Source: Bifidobacterium vespertilionis
Lineage (GTDB): Bacteria; Actinomycetota; Actinomycetes; Actinomycetales; Bifidobacteriaceae
Direction of reading: 5' to 3'
DNA length: 64,000 bases
NCBI RefSeq assembly: GCF_008698145.1
Contig: NZ_RZNZ01000001.1
Span: 248,001-312,000 of the forward strand
Position numbers and translations under genes: made by a program
Part shown: one piece after another, positions 56,201 to 63,430 of the stretch
Layout: each line of letters opens with the position of its first letter
Position numbering within the stretch: the first letter of the stretch is position 1
Notes under the pieces: model-generated
Seen by the model: only the letters and a program-made list of their open reading frames with translations
The model's database searches: none
What the model was told of the DNA's origin: nothing

Positions 56201-56415
56201 CCGGTCTCGCGGATACGGCGGTCGCGCTCCTTGCAACCGGTGCGCCATTCGTATTCGGTCACATAGCGCAACCTGCCGTCGCCGTCCCCATCCTCGCCAA
56301 AGCCATCACACGGTGCGCACAGCACGATGCCGCCATCCCCTGACACATGCGGCACACGACGAATGAACCGGTACGTCCGGCCGGACAGCACGGCACGCGC
56401 ATCATCATTCGGCAT
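53284..56415 (-). CDS. Primase-like/SF2 helicase/PLD-fold protein
   Basis: 1043 residues. N-terminal ~160-340 looks like an archaeo-eukaryotic primase domain of the TOTE conflict-system type: KVWFLAIDFDDGDW (acidic pair) and RSRSGDGGHLWLFF (basic/His motif). Then an SF2 helicase: VAPTGFGKTVIAANL, VIFDECHH, GLTGTPKRDDG, VATGSYIGEGFDC, QYVGRLHR. The last ~110 residues resemble a PLD domain, but where HxK is expected the sequence is CTE before HAVFDGELIWFGS, so it is probably inactive. AAGGAGG precedes the ATG. Domain names are from memory of the families. Confidence 0.82.
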   Translation of the reverse strand: MPNDDARAVLSGRTYRFIRRVPHVSGDGGIVLCAPCDGFGEDGDGDGRLRYVTEYEWRTGCKERDRRIRETGSRNDEAGASCDIPAVSGDSGASGVPPVTARSSSADKIALFRSLFRGRDDVYAHGFVNAKTGKMGYAVAAWNEWTELADGKRVPTPPERRRCKPLSDQALVAHFTGRDPKRRNIVGLYPLSKESKVWFLAIDFDDGDWQREITAVARACEAHGLRPSVERSRSGDGGHLWLFFTEEVEAAEARRMGSVLLTEAASQTHITFRTYDRMFPNQDVLPAGGFGNLIALPLQRAARDLGNSVFVDVDHGFKPYPDQWAYLAGVTRVTPEQVRSIASLAARLGGPLGRLVAFPDDKSQDRDRPALPIDGEHGRTEPASAPASVLITEGRMLSIPKEGFSAQALNAIRRLAAFANPDFHRAQAMRQPVYNKPRIIYCGEETDRAILLPRGCRESLEELLRGCGTRVEYRDERTAGKPIQAAFNGMLRPQQREAADALLAHHDGILVAPTGFGKTVIAANLIASRGVNTLVVLRSSALMDQWRERLGQFLDITADLPPMLTKTGRVSRKRRTAIGRIGGGHDELSGIIDIALAQSLFEKGDVPGEKRVKSLATKYGMVIFDECHHVAAADNEAIARTVTAEYVYGLTGTPKRDDGLQPIAYMQCGPIRHIIKVSDQMADQHFARVLVPRFSAVDLRLTEPTSYHDYLKAACDNDERNRMIIDDAMSAINGKRTPLVLTKRIEHAKRLAASLRKRGCRHVILLHGADPKAVRKRNLEAVRNVPDDEDLAVVATGSYIGEGFDCGRLDTLLLAAPVSVEGAVAQYVGRLHRDSEGKHEVRVYDYIDVTVPMSAAMYRKRLKAYAHQGYAANLSQTAADRRTAKEQAIRIQRGRASDSAMGATQGGIVFAAEYGEAFRADINACEHAIEITAEYTTAKAVESLGSDIIKAIGRGVSIHVTLKLGANATPAARSRTERSVQRLTALGCTVRTAESCTEHAVFDGELIWFGSLPLLGNPKDDDCSLRFRDPELAVKLARRSLEP

Positions 56416-56481
56416 GTCGGCCTCCTTCGGCGTTTGGGTGTCCCATCCTCCGAGTCTATCCACCCCACCGCCCGCCGGCGC

Positions 56482-57345
56482 TCACCCCGCCTTGCGCGCC
56501 ACGAGGGCGATGGCCGTCAGCTCGCGGCGATAGGTGCGGAAGGTGCGCCTCATGTCGAGCACGCGGGCGCGCAGATCGGGGTCGCGGATCACGTTGCGCA
56601 GGATGCGCAGCACGCCGCCGATTCCCTCGTCCGCAAGGTTGCGCCGCATGTCCAGCAGGGCCATGGGCGCGCGGCCGCTCCAGACGATCTCGAAGCCCTC
56701 CGATTCGAGCAAAGCCCGCCATTCCGCCTCGGTGAGCGGGCGGGCGTTGACTTTGATCGCGCGGGCGAGGGCCTTGCGCACATCGTCCTTGACCGAGTCG
56801 TCCAGATCGTCCGGGGTGAGTCCCAGCTCGTGGATCGCGTACACGCCTCCGGGACGCAGGATGCGGGCCGCTTCGGCAATGATCGCGCGCTTGCCGCGGT
56901 CGGACTGCATGGTGAGCATCGCCTCGCCGATCACCGCGTCGGCGCTCGCGGGTTCCAGTCCGGTGTCCGCGGCCTGACGATGGATGACGGTGGCGGGGAT
57001 GCGCCCGCCGTCGGTCCCGCCGAATCCAGCGGCATCGGCGGTGAGACGGGCGATGATGTCCACCACCTGCGGATCGCGGTCCACGCCCCGGTAGGATGCC
57101 GGCCGCCGGCCGAGGATGAGCCGCGTGGTGCGGCCCATGCCGGGCGCGAACTCCACGACGTCCCTGCCATCGATGGGCGTGTTGGCGAGCATGCGGCGGG
57201 TGAGTTCCTCGCCGCCGGGGCGCAGCACACGCTTGCCCGCTCGGGCGAGCACCCAGTGGCCCTGCATGTGGGCTGGATCGCGGTCGGGCTGCGGCAGGGG
57301 CAGGGCAGCGGTTTCGTGCGTCCGGGGTTTTGCGTTGCTGGTCAT
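56482..57345 (-). CDS. Class I SAM-dependent methyltransferase
   Basis: 287 residues. SAM loop VVEFAPGMGRTTRLIL, acidic ribose binder in GVDRDPQVVDII, and post-motif segment ADAVIGEAMLTMQ and ILRPGGVYAIHELG. Small-molecule methyltransferase type; substrate unknown. A TAGCAT hexamer lies 7 nt before the ATG at 57345 and no Shine-Dalgarno is seen, so the start may be leaderless. A terminator hairpin of the upstream nfo gene lies just before it. Confidence 0.85.
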   Translation of the reverse strand: MTSNAKPRTHETAALPLPQPDRDPAHMQGHWVLARAGKRVLRPGGEELTRRMLANTPIDGRDVVEFAPGMGRTTRLILGRRPASYRGVDRDPQVVDIIARLTADAAGFGGTDGGRIPATVIHRQAADTGLEPASADAVIGEAMLTMQSDRGKRAIIAEAARILRPGGVYAIHELGLTPDDLDDSVKDDVRKALARAIKVNARPLTEAEWRALLESEGFEIVWSGRAPMALLDMRRNLADEGIGGVLRILRNVIRDPDLRARVLDMRRTFRTYRRELTAIALVARKAG

Positions 57346-57393
57346 GGTCGCGATGCTATAGGAGCTCGACCGGCGGCGCAAGACCATTGTGCC

Positions 57394-57437
57394 GATCGTT
57401 CCAGCCTGCGGCCCCTTCGGCGCAGGTTGGAACGATC
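57394..57437 (-). terminator. Terminator of nfo
   Basis: GATCGTTCCAGCCTGCG (57394-57410) pairs with CGCAGGTTGGAACGATC (57421-57437), one G-U, with a 10-nt loop. ACGATCAGGC recurs at the 3' end of nfo (57460-57469). The T-run is weak. Confidence 0.6.
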
Positions 57438-57464
57438 AGGCTTTGGACTTGGGGGTCGAAACGA

Positions 57465-58400
57465 TCAGGCCTCGGGCTGCGAACCGTCCGCCGCCAGCCG
57501 GCGCAGCAGCGCGATCTCGTCGCGGTGCGTGGTCTCGGCGACCTCCTTGGTCTCGAGGATCATCGGCAGTCCGGCCGTGCGCGGGTCCGTGACCAGCCGC
57601 GCGAAGAAGCGCAGCCCCAGCTTGCCCTCGCCGATGTTGGCGTGGCGGTCCTTGCGAGATCCGAGGCCGAACTGCGAATCGTTGGCGTGGATGGCCCTGA
57701 GCCGCCCCAACCCGATCGTCCGGTCGAACGCGTCCAGCACCCCGTCGAAATCGTCCAGCAGGTCGTAGCCTGCGTCGAACACATGGCAGGTGTCCAGTGT
57801 GACGCCCAGGGACGGCCGCCATCGGGCATCCACCCGATCGATGATCGCGGCGAGCTCCTCGAAGCTTCGCCCGCATTCGGTGCCCTTGCCGGCCATCGTC
57901 TCCAACAGGATCGGCACGGATGGCGCCGCGTCGGAGGCGTCGGTCCCGAAAGCGGACGCATCGGGACCGGACGCGATCGCCCCGAGCACGCGATCCAAAC
58001 CCTCGGCGATCAGCCGGATGCCCTCGTCCGCGCCCTGTCCCACATGCGATCCGGGATGGATGTTGAGGCCGATCGACTGCCCGGCGGCGGCCACCAAAGC
58101 CAGCAGCCGCAGATCCTCGGCCAGTGCGTTCACGGCGAAGTCGCGCTTGGCTGGGTCCTTGGCCGCAAAGTTGTACACGTACGGGGCGTGCGCGACGATC
58201 GGCCCGTATCCCGCCTCGCGCAGGGCCTGCCCGAACGCCCCGGCGCCTTCGGGCGTGAGCGATTTCGAACGGCTGCCGTATGGGGACCGCGGGAAGAACG
58301 CGAACGTGGTGCCGCCCTCCGCGCGCGACCGCTTGAGCAGGGCGTTCCATCCGCCGGATGCGGACAGATGCGAGCCGATGAACAAAGTGCCTTCCGTCAT
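57465..58400 (-). CDS. nfo: Endonuclease IV (AP endonuclease)
   Basis: Cuts DNA 5' of abasic sites. 311 residues, the TIM-barrel AP2 family. The metal ligands are in IGSHLSASGGW, VAHAPYVYNFA, GLNIHPGSHVG, ILLETMAGKGTE, VTLDTCHVFDAGYD, AIHANDSQFGLGSRKDRHANIGEG and MILETK. A ~15-residue insert (GPDASAFGTDASDAAPS) lies before ILLETMAG. AAAGG stands about 11 nt before the ATG. Confidence 0.96.
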   Translation of the reverse strand: MTEGTLFIGSHLSASGGWNALLKRSRAEGGTTFAFFPRSPYGSRSKSLTPEGAGAFGQALREAGYGPIVAHAPYVYNFAAKDPAKRDFAVNALAEDLRLLALVAAAGQSIGLNIHPGSHVGQGADEGIRLIAEGLDRVLGAIASGPDASAFGTDASDAAPSVPILLETMAGKGTECGRSFEELAAIIDRVDARWRPSLGVTLDTCHVFDAGYDLLDDFDGVLDAFDRTIGLGRLRAIHANDSQFGLGSRKDRHANIGEGKLGLRFFARLVTDPRTAGLPMILETKEVAETTHRDEIALLRRLAADGSQPEA

Positions 58401-58458
58401 GATTCCGATGCCTTTCCTGCGATTGACTACTTAATGACGATTGCTTATTCGATTGGTG

Positions 58459-59046
58459 CTATCTACTCACGTCCGTTCCCGGCGTATGACCGCGAACCGG
58501 ACGGGGATGCGATTTCGCAGTGATGCGATCGGACTCGACTTTCCACACGGTAACGGCCCTGACCTGCGCGTCGGTGAATTCCACATGGGGCATGTGCGCC
58601 TGATGCGCCATCAGCAGCTGCAGCCCACGCCGCGCCTCGTCCATATCGTCGACGATCGACGCGACCCCGGTGCCAACGATGGATTTGAACGCCTCGCCCC
58701 AATTGCAGGCGGTCCGGCCCTCCAACACCTCGCAGTCGGTGCGCATGGTGAACGCCACGGGAAGACGGTTACCGGCGGCGCGGATCGCATCGATCTTCCT
58801 TCCGCGGGCCGCCGAATGCATCCACAGCGTGAGCCGGGCCGCGTCACCGTCATACTCGTAGCCGAAGTTGAGCGGCACGACCGTCAGCCCCTCGGCGTCC
58901 GCGTACGCCATGTCGACGATGTCGCAGCCCGCGATGATCGCGCCGATCGCAGCCGCATCGGCGACCTCGCGGTCGGCCCGGCGCATCATGCGATGCCCGC
59001 CCGCGACCGTTCGCTCGTCGTCGCGCCGTTTCGCATGCTCGCTCAT
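58459..59046 (-). CDS. Pyridoxamine 5'-phosphate oxidase-like (NimA-type) flavin protein
   Basis: 195 residues with the split-barrel FMN-binding fold: DIVDMAYADAEGLTVVPLNFGYEYDG, LTLWMHSAARGRKIDAI, VAFTMRTDCEVLEGRTACNWGEAFKSIVGTGVASIVDD. That last block matches the 5-nitroimidazole-reductase-related group. Likely a flavoreductase; substrate unknown. GGAGG precedes the ATG. Divergent from the ClC gene. Confidence 0.85.
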   Translation of the reverse strand: MSEHAKRRDDERTVAGGHRMMRRADREVADAAAIGAIIAGCDIVDMAYADAEGLTVVPLNFGYEYDGDAARLTLWMHSAARGRKIDAIRAAGNRLPVAFTMRTDCEVLEGRTACNWGEAFKSIVGTGVASIVDDMDEARRGLQLLMAHQAHMPHVEFTDAQVRAVTVWKVESDRITAKSHPRPVRGHTPGTDVSR

Positions 59047-59278
59047 ACCGCAGCCTCCTGATCACATGGCTTCACACGTTGTGGCCACCTTATCCGCGCA
59101 CGTTGACCGGATTTCGTCCTCTGCCGCCCGGCCCAGCCTGCCGCCCCGGTTCATCCTGCCGCCCGGTCCGACCCGCACTCGGCCCGGCTCCCGCAATGCG
59201 CCCCGCGAAATCCAGCCCGCTCCCAGCAAGCCGCGGTATGCTCCCGGGCGGCGGGAACGCGGACAAGGGAGGCACACG

Positions 59279-60535
59279 GTGCATGGACTACGGCGGACGG
59301 TGCGGCGGATTGGGGCCTGCGTGCTGCTGGCGGCCATGACGATCTGGACCGGCGCGATCGTGGGCGCGTTGGGATGGCTGTTCTCCGCCGCCATGGAACT
59401 TGCGATCCGCCTGATCTGGAGGGAGCTGCCCATGCGCCTTGGCTTGGGTGGAATCCGCGAGGCGAGCATGGCGCAATGGCCGTTCTGGTTCACCCTGACC
59501 GTCACCGTCGCGGGAGCCGTGGCATTGGCCGTCAATGAGCGGCGCGATCCGGTGACGGTCACGCCGATCATGGGCGTGATCGCCCGCGTGCGCAAAACGG
59601 GCGCATATGGGGACGGCCGCGTGCTGCCGTATTTCACCTCCGCGCTGCTGCCTCTGGCATTCGGCTCGGCGGTGGGCCCGGAGGCGGGGCTCGCGAACGT
59701 GATCGGCTCGTCTGGCACGCGGTTCGGCCGCGCTTTGCATGGCGTGGCGGCGGCATGCCTGCGCACAGTCCGCACCGGTGAACCGCTGCATGCGCGCGAT
59801 GGATCGAAAGCCGATGCCGATCTGCAGGGCCTCGCCCGCAAGGTAATCAACCGTTGCGCGGCGGTGTGCGGCATCATCGTGTTCTTCGGCTTGGGCCGTC
59901 TGGCGGGAGCGGGCCTGGCGCTGCCCCGACTCGGCCATATACAGTGGAATCCGGCCGACGCGGCGTGGGCGATTCCGGCCATGGCCGAGGGCGTGGCGGC
60001 GGGAGCCCTGTTCGTGGGCATGACCCGTCTGGCCAAGCTGCTGGGAGAACACTTCGGCGACCACATCCTGCTGCGCAACCTGTTCACGGCCCTGGCGCTT
60101 TCCATCGTCGCCACCGTGCTGCCGTTCATGCTGTTCTCCGGCGAATCCAGTCTGGACGTGCTGGTCCGCCATGCCGCCGAAGCCGGCCCGGTGATGCTCG
60201 TCGCCATCGCGGTGGCCCGATGCATCATCACGCCGCTGTGCATCAATGCGGGATGGCGGGGCGGCCAGTTCTTCCCGATGATCTTCTCCGGCGTGGTGCT
60301 CGGCTACGCTCTGGGCGGCGCGACCGGCGCGGATCCGGTGTTCTGCGCCGCGTTCTCATCCGGCGCGCTCATCGCCATGGTGATCCGCAGACCCCTGACC
60401 GCGGCCATGATCATGCTGCTGGTCATGCCCGTCGCCTCGTTCCCGATCCTGCTGGTCTCGGCGTATCTGGCGAGCATGATCCCCCTGCCGCGCGCGTTCG
60501 GCGGCGTCCCCGCACGCAATTTCCCGTCGTTCTGA
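59279..60535 (+). CDS. ClC-family chloride channel/transporter
   Basis: 418 residues with about ten membrane segments. Selectivity-filter motifs are GSAVGPEAGLANVIGS (equivalent to GxxxGPE), and GWRGGQFFPMIFSG (GxFxP). The gating-glutamate motif keeps its Glu. It moves Cl- or F- across the membrane, often for pH homeostasis. The frame is open far upstream; I choose the GTG at 59279, with GGGAGG 6 nt before it and just ahead of the first helix. Confidence 0.87.
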   Translation: MHGLRRTVRRIGACVLLAAMTIWTGAIVGALGWLFSAAMELAIRLIWRELPMRLGLGGIREASMAQWPFWFTLTVTVAGAVALAVNERRDPVTVTPIMGVIARVRKTGAYGDGRVLPYFTSALLPLAFGSAVGPEAGLANVIGSSGTRFGRALHGVAAACLRTVRTGEPLHARDGSKADADLQGLARKVINRCAAVCGIIVFFGLGRLAGAGLALPRLGHIQWNPADAAWAIPAMAEGVAAGALFVGMTRLAKLLGEHFGDHILLRNLFTALALSIVATVLPFMLFSGESSLDVLVRHAAEAGPVMLVAIAVARCIITPLCINAGWRGGQFFPMIFSGVVLGYALGGATGADPVFCAAFSSGALIAMVIRRPLTAAMIMLLVMPVASFPILLVSAYLASMIPLPRAFGGVPARNFPSF

Positions 60536-60568
60536 TCTGATCCTGAACGGAGCGCATACTCGCCCCTC

Positions 60569-60749
60569 GTCATCCTGAGCACTGAGCCGTTAAGCGGACA
60601 GCCCAGTGGGCTGTCCGTAGGCGAAGGGAGCCGCCACCAAGGCGGCGACGGTCCGGCGAAGTCCGACACGGCGGAACCGAAGGATCCTTAACCTTGTGTA
60701 CGAATCAAGGATCCTTCGGCTCCGCCCTCCGGGCTTCGCTCAGGATGAC
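60569..60749. repeat. Intergenic palindromic repeat bounded by GTCATCCTGAGC
   Basis: GTCATCCTGAGC (60569-60580) and its inverse GCTCAGGATGAC (60738-60749) bound a 181-bp block. Inside are a perfect hairpin GGACAGCCC/GGGCTGTCC (60597-60617), and two copies of AAGGATCCTT around a loop. It fills most of the 314-bp gap between the ClC and MATE genes. Confidence 0.8.
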
Positions 60750-60772
60750 AAAAATGTCCACACTGCTCCACC

Positions 60773-60778
60773 TATAAT
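60773..60778 (+). promoter_or_regulatory. -10 element upstream of MATE gene
   Basis: Perfect TATAAT 71 bp before the MATE start; no clear -35 at 17 bp. Between it and the gene lies a low-complexity stretch of ACGC/AAGACGC units (about 60782-60835). Confidence 0.45.
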
Positions 60779-60849
60779 GCCCGCGCACGCAAGACGCAAG
60801 ACGCACGCACGCAGGCGGACGACGCACGCGCGCGAAACGGGAGGAACAC

Positions 60850-62202
60850 ATGGACAACGAGCTTTTCGAACGGGCGCCAATCCCCAAGGCCTATTTCAGC
60901 CTGGCCATGCCGGTGGTGATGAGCATGCTGGTCACGCTGGTGTACAACATGGTCGACACGTACTTCATCGCGCACACCGGCGACACCAACATGGTGGCGG
61001 GCGTCTCCCTGACCGCCCCGGTGTTCATGGTGATGATCGCGATCGGCGACATCTTCGGCCTGGGCGGCAGCTCGGTGATCTCCCGCCTGTTCGGCCAGCA
61101 CCGCTACGCCGACGGCAAGCGTCTGAGCGTCTTCTGCTTCTACGGATCGGCGCTCATCGGCGTCGCCGTCCTGGTGCTGGGTCTGGCGTTCCGCACGCCG
61201 ATCCTCTCCATGCTGGGCGCCGACGAGGCCACGTGGCCCCACGCCTCCGCCTACTACACGTGGATCATCATCGGCTCCCCGCTCATCATCGTCTCCATGA
61301 CGCCCGTGAACCAGCTGCGCACCGAGGGCCATGCCGTGCCGTCCATGATCGGCCAGATCGCCGGCACCGTGATCAACATCATCCTCAACCCGCTGTTCAT
61401 CCACGTGTTCGGCTGGGGCGCAGCCGGCTCCGCGGGCGCCACCGTGATCGCCAACGTGTGCACCGACGCCTACCTGGTCTGGTTCCTGCTGCGCCGCAGC
61501 CAGAACCTCTCGGTCGATCCAAGGCTCATGTTCCGCGGATCCCGCCTGAACATCACCGGCTCCGAACTGCGCGACGTCCTGGTGATCGGCATCCCCGCCG
61601 CCGTCACGAACCTCACGCAGAGCTTCGGCGTGGTGATGGTGAACCTGTATCTGCTGCCGTACGGCAACGATCCGGTGGCGGCCATGGGCATCGCCCTGAA
61701 GGTGGTGCTGATCGCCGTTTCGGTGTTCGTGGGCTTCGCGTTCGGCGCCCAGGCGCTGATCGGCTACAACTACGGCGCCCGGGACATGGTCCGGCTGTCC
61801 GGGATCCTCAGATTCTCCTATCTGTTCCTCAGCGGGTTCGCGCTGGTGATGACCGTGCTGCTCAGCGTCTTCGACCGCCAGCTCATGGGCTTCTTCATCA
61901 GCGACCCGCGCATCATCGACCTCGGCGCCGGCATCCTGCGCGTGCAGCTGCTCAGCCTGGTGTGCGTGGGCATCGTCATGGTGACCACGTGCACGTTCCA
62001 GTCGACGGGCAAGGCGCTGGGCGCGTTCATTCTGTCGATCAGCCGCCAGGGCGTGGTGCTGGTCGTGGTGCTCGCGGTGGCCTCGCGCGTGGCCGGCTAC
62101 AACGGCGTGATCGCCGCGCAGGCGATCGCCGATCTGATCACCGCCGTCATGGCGATCGTACTGTTTCGCGTGCTGCTGCCGGAACTGCGCCGTCGAGGCT
62201 GA
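60850..62202 (+). CDS. MATE-family efflux transporter
   Basis: 450 residues, about 12 membrane segments. Landmarks are YFSLAMPVVMSMLVTLVYNMVDTYFIAH, GLGGSSVISRLFGQ, MTPVNQLRTEGHAVPSMIG and AQALIGYNYGARDMVRL. Multidrug or metabolite antiporter of the MepA/DinF branch. GGGAGG precedes the ATG. A TetR gene follows with its own promoter and may regulate it. Confidence 0.93.
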   Translation: MDNELFERAPIPKAYFSLAMPVVMSMLVTLVYNMVDTYFIAHTGDTNMVAGVSLTAPVFMVMIAIGDIFGLGGSSVISRLFGQHRYADGKRLSVFCFYGSALIGVAVLVLGLAFRTPILSMLGADEATWPHASAYYTWIIIGSPLIIVSMTPVNQLRTEGHAVPSMIGQIAGTVINIILNPLFIHVFGWGAAGSAGATVIANVCTDAYLVWFLLRRSQNLSVDPRLMFRGSRLNITGSELRDVLVIGIPAAVTNLTQSFGVVMVNLYLLPYGNDPVAAMGIALKVVLIAVSVFVGFAFGAQALIGYNYGARDMVRLSGILRFSYLFLSGFALVMTVLLSVFDRQLMGFFISDPRIIDLGAGILRVQLLSLVCVGIVMVTTCTFQSTGKALGAFILSISRQGVVLVVVLAVASRVAGYNGVIAAQAIADLITAVMAIVLFRVLLPELRRRG

Positions 62203-62227
62203 GCATGGTCGCGTCTTCGGAACCGTG

Positions 62228-62256
62228 TTGACTCCCGGTTTTTCCGGTCGTACCAT
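62228..62256 (+). promoter_or_regulatory. Promoter of the tetR gene
   Basis: TTGACT (62228-62233), a 17-bp spacer and TACCAT (62251-62256). The spacer carries CCGG-TTTTT-CCGG, a possible operator. Confidence 0.65.
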
Positions 62257-62289
62257 ACAGACAACGCGATGTTGATATAAGGAGGCGTC

Positions 62290-62898
62290 ATGGCACGCAA
62301 GCGCAACACCGGCACCGAGGCGAAGATCAAGGCCGCGTTCACCCAGCTGCTCAAGGAGAAGGGCTTCGACGCGATGACCGTCAGCGACATCGCGCGCATC
62401 GCCGGCATCAACCGTGGCACCTTCTACATGCACTACATGGACAAGTACGATCTCAGGCAGCAGCTGCTGGACAACGCGATCTTCGATCTGCGCCGCATCC
62501 TGACCAGCAATGTGGGCGCGCCCGTCCCCTTGCCCGCGCCCGGACAGCACGCCAGCGTGCTCGACGTGATCGCCCCGCAGGCCACGCTGCAGGCCCTGCT
62601 TTATATCCGCGCCGACGCCGCGTTCTTCGACGCGATCTCGCAAAGCGGACAGAATCTGAAGATGTACAACGACACGAAAGAGACGCTCAAGCACGTGCTG
62701 GAGGAGCGCGCCAAAGCCCTGAGCATCCACCCGTCACTCGGCAGCATCCCGCCGGAGTACAGCGGCGAGATCGTCGTCTCCGGCGTCACCTCGATCATCT
62801 GGATGTGGGTGAAGCGCGGATTCAAGGAATCCCCCGAGGAGATCACCAAGTACATCGAGATCAGCAAGCGTCTGAGCCCGATGGCGCTGATGCGCTGA
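62290..62898 (+). CDS. TetR-family transcriptional regulator
   Basis: 202 residues. TetR DNA-binding domain: KIKAAFTQLLKEKGFDAMTVSDIARIAGINRGTFYMHYMDKYDL. The ligand domain ends with TetR_C-like IIWMWVKRGFKESPEEITKYI, of the DhaS/YxeR-type group. AAGGAGG stands 5 nt before the ATG. It probably represses the upstream MATE gene or itself. Confidence 0.9.
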   Translation: MARKRNTGTEAKIKAAFTQLLKEKGFDAMTVSDIARIAGINRGTFYMHYMDKYDLRQQLLDNAIFDLRRILTSNVGAPVPLPAPGQHASVLDVIAPQATLQALLYIRADAAFFDAISQSGQNLKMYNDTKETLKHVLEERAKALSIHPSLGSIPPEYSGEIVVSGVTSIIWMWVKRGFKESPEEITKYIEISKRLSPMALMR

Positions 62899-62951
62899 GT
62901 GGGCTATCATGTCGTGATCGTCACGCACATCACGGAATCGGGAGGAACATC

Positions 62952-63326
62952 ATGGCCGCTCGCAGGGGCCGGCATTCGGTCGCGGCGATGGAATCACACG
63001 CCGCATCGCCCACACCGTCCAAGCGAGCCCGGGGCCGCCATGGTCGTGCAGCTGCCGGACACACGGGCCGAAATGCGATCGCCGGGGTGATCGCCGCCCT
63101 GCTGGCCTGCGGATTGTACGGCTGGTTCGCGCCCGCGCCCAAGATTCCCCTGCCCAAAAGCGAAACCGTCTGCCGCGTGGTTTCCGGCGGCACGCTTAGG
63201 GCCGGCACCACCAACTGCGGTCTGCTGATCGTCCGCGGCCATGAGGATCTGATCGCCGGATACGACTACAAGGTCACCCATACCGGGCGGGTCGCGTGGA
63301 GTTTCGAGGCCGTGAAGCGCGGCTGA
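62952..63326 (+). CDS. Small single-pass membrane protein, function unknown
   Basis: 124 residues: a basic, Ser/Ala-rich cytosolic part (~1-42), one membrane helix (NAIAGVIAALLACGLYGWF), and an outside domain of about 55 residues with two cysteines (ETVCRVVSGGTLRAGTTNCGLLIVRG). GGGAGG precedes the ATG. No family recognised. Confidence 0.65.
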   Translation: MAARRGRHSVAAMESHAASPTPSKRARGRHGRAAAGHTGRNAIAGVIAALLACGLYGWFAPAPKIPLPKSETVCRVVSGGTLRAGTTNCGLLIVRGHEDLIAGYDYKVTHTGRVAWSFEAVKRG

Positions 63327-63430
63327 GGCATCCAATCGCCCGCCGGCCGTACACTGGTTGGGTCATCCGTCCCTGGTCGCCGCATCGCGCGCCACCCGGT
63401 CATACACCCGGTCATACAAAAGGAGCCCAC

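Noticed and set aside
48403-57464. A hidden jetD nuclease upstream of jetA
   Set aside because: All genes there are accounted for (SRAP, ABC operon, VanZ-RDD, VOC, primase-helicase, methyltransferase); none resembles DUF3322/DUF2220.
59047-59278. N-terminal extension of the ClC protein
   Set aside because: The frame is open but Pro/Arg-rich and without similarity; a GTG with GGGAGG at 59279 fits the first helix.
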